DNA of 64,000 bases from Jannaschia rubra (GTDB lineage Bacteria; Pseudomonadota; Alphaproteobacteria; Rhodobacterales; Rhodobacteraceae): positions 186,001 through 250,000 of the forward strand of contig NZ_CXPG01000012.1 in NCBI RefSeq assembly GCF_001403735.1. The letters run 5' to 3'. Numbering within the stretch: the stretch's first letter is position 1; the number at the start of each line of letters is the position of its first letter. Below the pieces are notes generated by a model, which saw only the letters and a program-made list of their open reading frames with translations, was not told the DNA's origin and did no database searches. The translations under genes were made by a program, and so were the position numbers. Positions 60,654-64,000 of the stretch are shown piece by piece.

Positions 60654-61823
60654 TCAGGCCAGAAGGCCTGGGCTGGGCCCCATGTCGAGGTCGGGGAAGA
60701 CGGTGGTCTCCAGCGCCGCGCGTTCCACCCCGAACAGGCCGTGAAGCGCCCAGGCCGCATGGGCGCGCACGTCGCGGGTGGGCATCACGTCGCGCCGGTC
60801 GAGAAGTTGCGATTCGGCAAGGCCCGGCCAGTCGCCCCAGACCTGCCCGCCCCGAAGCGCCCCGCCCCCGAGGATCATCGTGCCGCCGGTACCGTGATCG
60901 GTGCCCATGGTCCCGTTCTGAAAGGCCGTGCGGCCGAATTCGGTCATGGCGATCACCATTGTCCGATCCCAGTCGGCCCCGAGGTCTGCGCGCAGGCGCA
61001 AAAGGCCGCCGGCCAGCGCGTCGAGGCCGCGCGCGATCTGCCGGGGCTGACCGCGGTGGCTGTCCCATCCGCCGAGCGACAGCGCCGCGATGCGCGCGTC
61101 CTGTCGCAACTGTGCGGCGGCGAAGGCGAAGAGGGCGTCGGTCTTGCGTCCCTCGTCCTCGGCACTGGACCCCGCGAAGCCCAGCGCGGCCTCGGCGTTC
61201 TCGCGGAACAGGGGGTCGTCGTGATAGGCGTGCAGCAGCAGATCCGCCGTGGCGGGCGCAAGGTCGAGCCTGGCGTCGGGCGCCCAGCTGGAATGTGCCG
61301 CATTGCCGCGCAGGATCAGCATCTCGTCCCGGCCCACGGCGAAAGCGGTGCGCCCGGTGGCCCCCGGCAGAAGCGGCAGCAGGCGGTTCAGCCAGCCGTC
61401 GCGGTTGGTCAGCGGCGGCACCTCGCCCGCCGTGCCGGCCTCCAGGATATCCTGCCCGTCGAAATGGCTGCGCTTGTCGCGATAGGGCGTGCTGACCGCC
61501 TGGACGAAACCGAGATGCCCCGCCTGCCAGAGCGGGCGCAGGGGTGCCAGCGACGGATGCATGGCGTGGAACCCGGTCAGGTCGATGGCGCCCGCCGCGG
61601 GCCCCACGTCGAAATCGGGGCGCAGGCCGGCCAGGTCGGGGTCGCCATATGGTTGCAGTGCGTCGAGCCCGTCCATCGCGCCGCGCAGGATCACCACAAC
61701 CAGCCGATTGTCGGAGGGCAGCGCGGCAAAGGACATGGGTGTCATCAGCGGGAAGGCCGCGGCGGAGCAGCCCAGAAGCGACAGGAAGCGGCGACGATCG
61801 AGCGTGGGGGACATAAGAGTCAC
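60654..61823 (-). CDS. DUF1501 protein (Tat-exported, sulfatase-like)
   Basis: 389 residues. The start contains a twin-arginine signal: RRRFLSLLGCSAAAFPL at 10-26. The body (VVVILRGAMDGLDALQPYGD, FAVGRDEM, MTEFGRTAFQNGTMGTDHGTGG) is the DUF1501 family, related to alkaline-phosphatase/sulfatase folds. It forms a conserved pair with DUF1800, encoded upstream with a 4-base ATGA overlap, and the two are thought to act together in the periplasm on polymers or cell-surface material. Exact role unknown. Confidence 0.92.
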   Translation of the reverse strand: MTLMSPTLDRRRFLSLLGCSAAAFPLMTPMSFAALPSDNRLVVVILRGAMDGLDALQPYGDPDLAGLRPDFDVGPAAGAIDLTGFHAMHPSLAPLRPLWQAGHLGFVQAVSTPYRDKRSHFDGQDILEAGTAGEVPPLTNRDGWLNRLLPLLPGATGRTAFAVGRDEMLILRGNAAHSSWAPDARLDLAPATADLLLHAYHDDPLFRENAEAALGFAGSSAEDEGRKTDALFAFAAAQLRQDARIAALSLGGWDSHRGQPRQIARGLDALAGGLLRLRADLGADWDRTMVIAMTEFGRTAFQNGTMGTDHGTGGTMILGGGALRGGQVWGDWPGLAESQLLDRRDVMPTRDVRAHAAWALHGLFGVERAALETTVFPDLDMGPSPGLLA

Positions 61824-63169
61824 CTTCTCTGGAACTCGGGCGAGGCGAGGATCAGGCCGATGCCTGCCGCGCGATCCTCGGCGGCGCCGGCGGCAAAGCG
61901 CACACGGTCGCCGGCCAGCGGACCGAGCGCCGTCTCGACCAGCAGGCGGGGGTCGAGCGCGGGTTTCTGGCGGCGCCCCAGGTCCATCGCCCAGCCCAGC
62001 CGCGCGGCCAGTCCCTGAGGCGTGATCCAGGCGGTGCCCTCCTCCGGCCAGCCGTCGGGGCCGGAGGGGCGCAGCCAGGGCTGCCCCATGAGGGTGAGCG
62101 GATCGGTCAGCCCTTCGCGCAGGGGGCGTATGCCGCGCGCCGCCTCCAGCTCCGACCCGGAGTCGGTTACGCGCAGCGCGGCCGCCATGAAGTCGAGCGG
62201 CCGGCGCACCTTGCGAAGCTCGGGCGCCCAGGCGGCGGGATGGTCGAGCATCGCGCCATAGACTGCCGGAAGCGACCCGTCGGTGTCGAGCCAGGTGCCG
62301 GTCATCGCCTCGATCAGGTCAGCAGGCGGGTCGTCGGCGATGAAGTGGCGCGCGATCTTGGCCGACAGGTGCCGGGCGGTCGCCGGATGCACGGCCAGGT
62401 CCGACAGGACGGCGGCGATGTCGTGACGGTTGGGCGTCTCGTCGCCGTAAGTCTCGCCCAGCACGGTCTCGGCCCCCGGCTCCACCATGTTGCGGACCCA
62501 GCGGAAGCGGCCGTCCCTCGTCACGCTCAGCCCGGTCAGGAGCTTGGCCAGCTCGCGTACGTCGGTCTGCGAATAGGGCGCGCCCGCGCCGAGCGTGTGA
62601 AGCTCCAGTACCTCGCGGGCGAGGTTCTCGTTCAAGCCGCCGCCGCGACGGCCGCGCGGCGAATTGGGGCCGATGGATTTCTCCTGGTCGAGATAGGTCA
62701 GCATCGCCGGATGCGTGACCGCTGCGAACAGCAGGTCGCCGAAGCGTCCCGCGACGTGGGGACGGATCGCCGCGTCGTGGTAGGCGGCGACGCTACGGCG
62801 CAGGTATCCGCCGCCGTCGGCCACGGCGAAATGACCCGCCCAGAACCACGTCAGCCGTTCGCGCAGCCCGTCACGCGTGACAATGGCGCGCATCATCGTC
62901 TGGCGCAGGTCCCGGTGATAGATGGTGTGGAGGCGGCGGTTGATCTTCTTGTATTCCTCGGCCGCGGCGGGGTCTTCGCGCCGCGCTCGGCGCAGGCGGC
63001 CGTGACGGCGGATCAGGTCCATCCGGGTGTTCCAGTCGGGCACCGGAAAACGCTCCGCCATCTCGTCGGGGCCGTCCAGACGCGCGAGCAGGTCGGCGGC
63101 GCCATCCGGCGGCGGAAGGTCGGGCGACAGGCCGGTGCCGAACCGGATCGCGGCGAGCGTCGGGATCAT
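61820..63169 (-). CDS. DUF1800 protein
   Basis: 449 residues, the full DUF1800 family length. LTWFWAGHFAVAD near 110-122, AMLTYLDQEKSIGPNSP, and GLNENLAREVLELHTLG are the conserved blocks. It is the usual partner of DUF1501; functions proposed from association include surface polymer handling, none established. No signal peptide is obvious, so it may rely on its partner's Tat export. ATG 63169. The gap to aspS is about 70 bases. Confidence 0.92.
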   Translation of the reverse strand: MIPTLAAIRFGTGLSPDLPPPDGAADLLARLDGPDEMAERFPVPDWNTRMDLIRRHGRLRRARREDPAAAEEYKKINRRLHTIYHRDLRQTMMRAIVTRDGLRERLTWFWAGHFAVADGGGYLRRSVAAYHDAAIRPHVAGRFGDLLFAAVTHPAMLTYLDQEKSIGPNSPRGRRGGGLNENLAREVLELHTLGAGAPYSQTDVRELAKLLTGLSVTRDGRFRWVRNMVEPGAETVLGETYGDETPNRHDIAAVLSDLAVHPATARHLSAKIARHFIADDPPADLIEAMTGTWLDTDGSLPAVYGAMLDHPAAWAPELRKVRRPLDFMAAALRVTDSGSELEAARGIRPLREGLTDPLTLMGQPWLRPSGPDGWPEEGTAWITPQGLAARLGWAMDLGRRQKPALDPRLLVETALGPLAGDRVRFAAGAAEDRAAGIGLILASPEFQRR

Positions 63170-63241
63170 CGCGTCAAGATAGGGGCCCGCCCCCGGCTTG
63201 CACAGGGGACCGGCGGGGACGTGCCGATGCGAAGGTGCCGA

Positions 63242-64000
63242 TCAGTCCTTCGGAATGACGCGCAGTCCCAGTTCCATCAACTGGCCACTGACAGGCTCGG
63301 ACGGGGCGCCCATCATCAGGTCCTCGGCCCGCTGGTTCATGGGGAACAGGATGACCTCGCGAATGTTGGCTTCGTCCGCCAGCAGCATGACGATGCGGTC
63401 GATGCCCGCGGCACAGCCGCCGTGGGGCGGCGCGCCGTAGTGGAACGCCTTGACCATGCCGCCGAAGCGCTTGCGAACCTCCTCCTCGCCGTAGCCGGCA
63501 AGCTCGAACGCCCTGAACATGATCTCGGGGCGGTGGTTGCGGATGGCGCCCGAGATCAGCTCATAGCCGTTGCAGGCCAGGTCGTACTGATAGCCCAGCA
63601 CGTCGAGCGGGTCGCCCGACAGCGCCTCCAGCCCGCCCTGCGGCATCGAGAAGGGGTTGTGGCTGAAGTCGATCCTGCCGTCGTCGTCGCGCTCGTACAT
63701 CGGGAAATCGACGATCCAGGCGAAGGCGAAGCGGTCGGTTTCGGTCAGACCGAGTTCGTCGCCAATGACGGTGCGCGCACGGCCGGCGACGGCCTCGAAG
63801 TCCGACGCCTTGCCGCCAAGGAAGAACGCCGCATCGCCCATACCGAGGCCCAGTTGCTGACGGATGGCTTCGGTGCGCTCGGGCCCGATGTTCTTGGCGA
63901 GGGGGCCGGCGGCTTCGATATTTGTTCTGCCAAAGTACTCAGTTACTAGGCTATCTGCCTTCTTAAGATCAAAAGGATCCCCTGTCTGAATAAGATCAAA
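63242..64000 (-). CDS. aspS: Aspartyl-tRNA synthetase, C-terminal part joined to unlike AT-rich sequence
   Basis: The last 225 or so codons are normal Asp[63 protein letters not shown] and motif 3 [15 protein letters not shown], ending at a stop at 63242. From about 63919 to the window edge the frame stays open but encodes residues ([20 protein letters not shown]) that do not match AspRS, where a GYIFWRE-like segment is expected; base composition drops sharply to AT-rich at the same point. The upstream half of the gene is therefore missing here, either by insertion or rearrangement or by assembly error. Partial at the right edge. Confidence 0.85.
   Translation of the reverse strand, partial: FDLIQTGDPFDLKKADSLVTEYFGRTNIEAAGPLAKNIGPERTEAIRQQLGLGMGDAAFFLGGKASDFEAVAGRARTVIGDELGLTETDRFAFAWIVDFPMYERDDDGRIDFSHNPFSMPQGGLEALSGDPLDVLGYQYDLACNGYELISGAIRNHRPEIMFRAFELAGYGEEEVRKRFGGMVKAFHYGAPPHGGCAAGIDRIVMLLADEANIREVILFPMNQRAEDLMMGAPSEPVSGQLMELGLRVIPKD

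Noticed and set aside
62240-63949. Plus-strand open frame of 569 codons
   Set aside because: Antisense to DUF1800 and aspS; no family features, and it runs through the AspRS C-terminal motifs in reverse.
63900-64000. Intein or intron at the AspRS break
   Set aside because: The junction lacks the His-Asn plus Cys/Ser/Thr end of inteins, and no conserved intron core is visible in the short stretch available.
1-64000. CRISPR arrays, IS elements, phage structural genes or an origin of replication
   Set aside because: I saw no regularly spaced repeats, transposase-like protein, inverted-repeat element ends, phage morphogenesis genes or DnaA-box cluster.

Overview
The window is GC-rich (mostly about two-thirds G+C by eye) chromosomal DNA from an alphaproteobacterium, almost certainly a member of the Rhodobacteraceae (Rhodobacter/Roseobacter group). 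The call rests on gene content and order: accB-accC-aat-DUF2155-NDUFA12, a GapR/DUF2312 nucleoid protein, a PleD-type diguanylate cyclase next to DUF3572, 3-hydroxybutyrate dehydrogenase followed by a patatin, an ScfR-type XRE regulator, an RlmI-like methyltransferase coupled to a PIN protein, and a maeB hybrid malic enzyme. Most of the window is ordinary, densely packed chromosome in which 4-base stop/start overlaps (ATGA, GTGA, TTGA) are common.

Layout. 1-2540 is a less GC-rich accessory block holding an unknown protein, a SIR2-like NAD-binding protein of the anti-phage type and a DUF3223 gene that may have lost its 5' end. It abuts the 3' end of a tRNA-Thr, the usual attachment point of integrated islands. 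2541-9101 has an orphan Fe(III)-type permease, GapR, a sugar-type ABC ATPase flanked by two SnoaL-like proteins (one with two compensating frameshifts) and a phosphotransferase. 9166-20950 carries an acyl-CoA dehydrogenase, two membrane transporters, maeB, a Nudix hydrolase, PleD and a YejA-like binding protein. 20951-21314 is a non-coding gap with a good sigma70-like promoter and a perfect terminator 54 bases apart, a likely unannotated small RNA.

21315-31748 has bdhA and a patatin, lipoproteins, a penicillin-acylase-family amidohydrolase, the PIN/RlmI pair, a 45-residue small protein, an HpcH/HpaI aldolase and a lone FliM/FliN-like protein. 31839-36786 is a four-gene, 4-base-overlapped operon (response regulator, two very small proteins, symporter-fused histidine kinase) followed upstream by the ScfR-type regulator; the two units together suggest sensing of short-chain carboxylates. 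37085-43832 is the accBC/aat/complex I accessory cluster plus metY. 43970-46615 encodes an unusual 881-residue protein that looks like a PilM-like head, one membrane helix and a PilP-like tail.

46619-57797 includes cold-shock and universal stress proteins, an acyl-CoA synthetase, an ABC exporter, a CopG-like regulator with its likely operator driving a PHB-depolymerase-type esterase, a glycosyltransferase, tRNA-Gly and gatCA. 57829-64000 includes a lipoprotein, an AmiD-type amidase, RNase P RNA with a promoter overlapping the amidase stop codon, rpmG, a DUF1501/DUF1800 pair, and the C-terminal part of aspS. The aspS reading frame is joined at about 63919 to AT-rich sequence that does not look like AspRS and stays open to the window edge.
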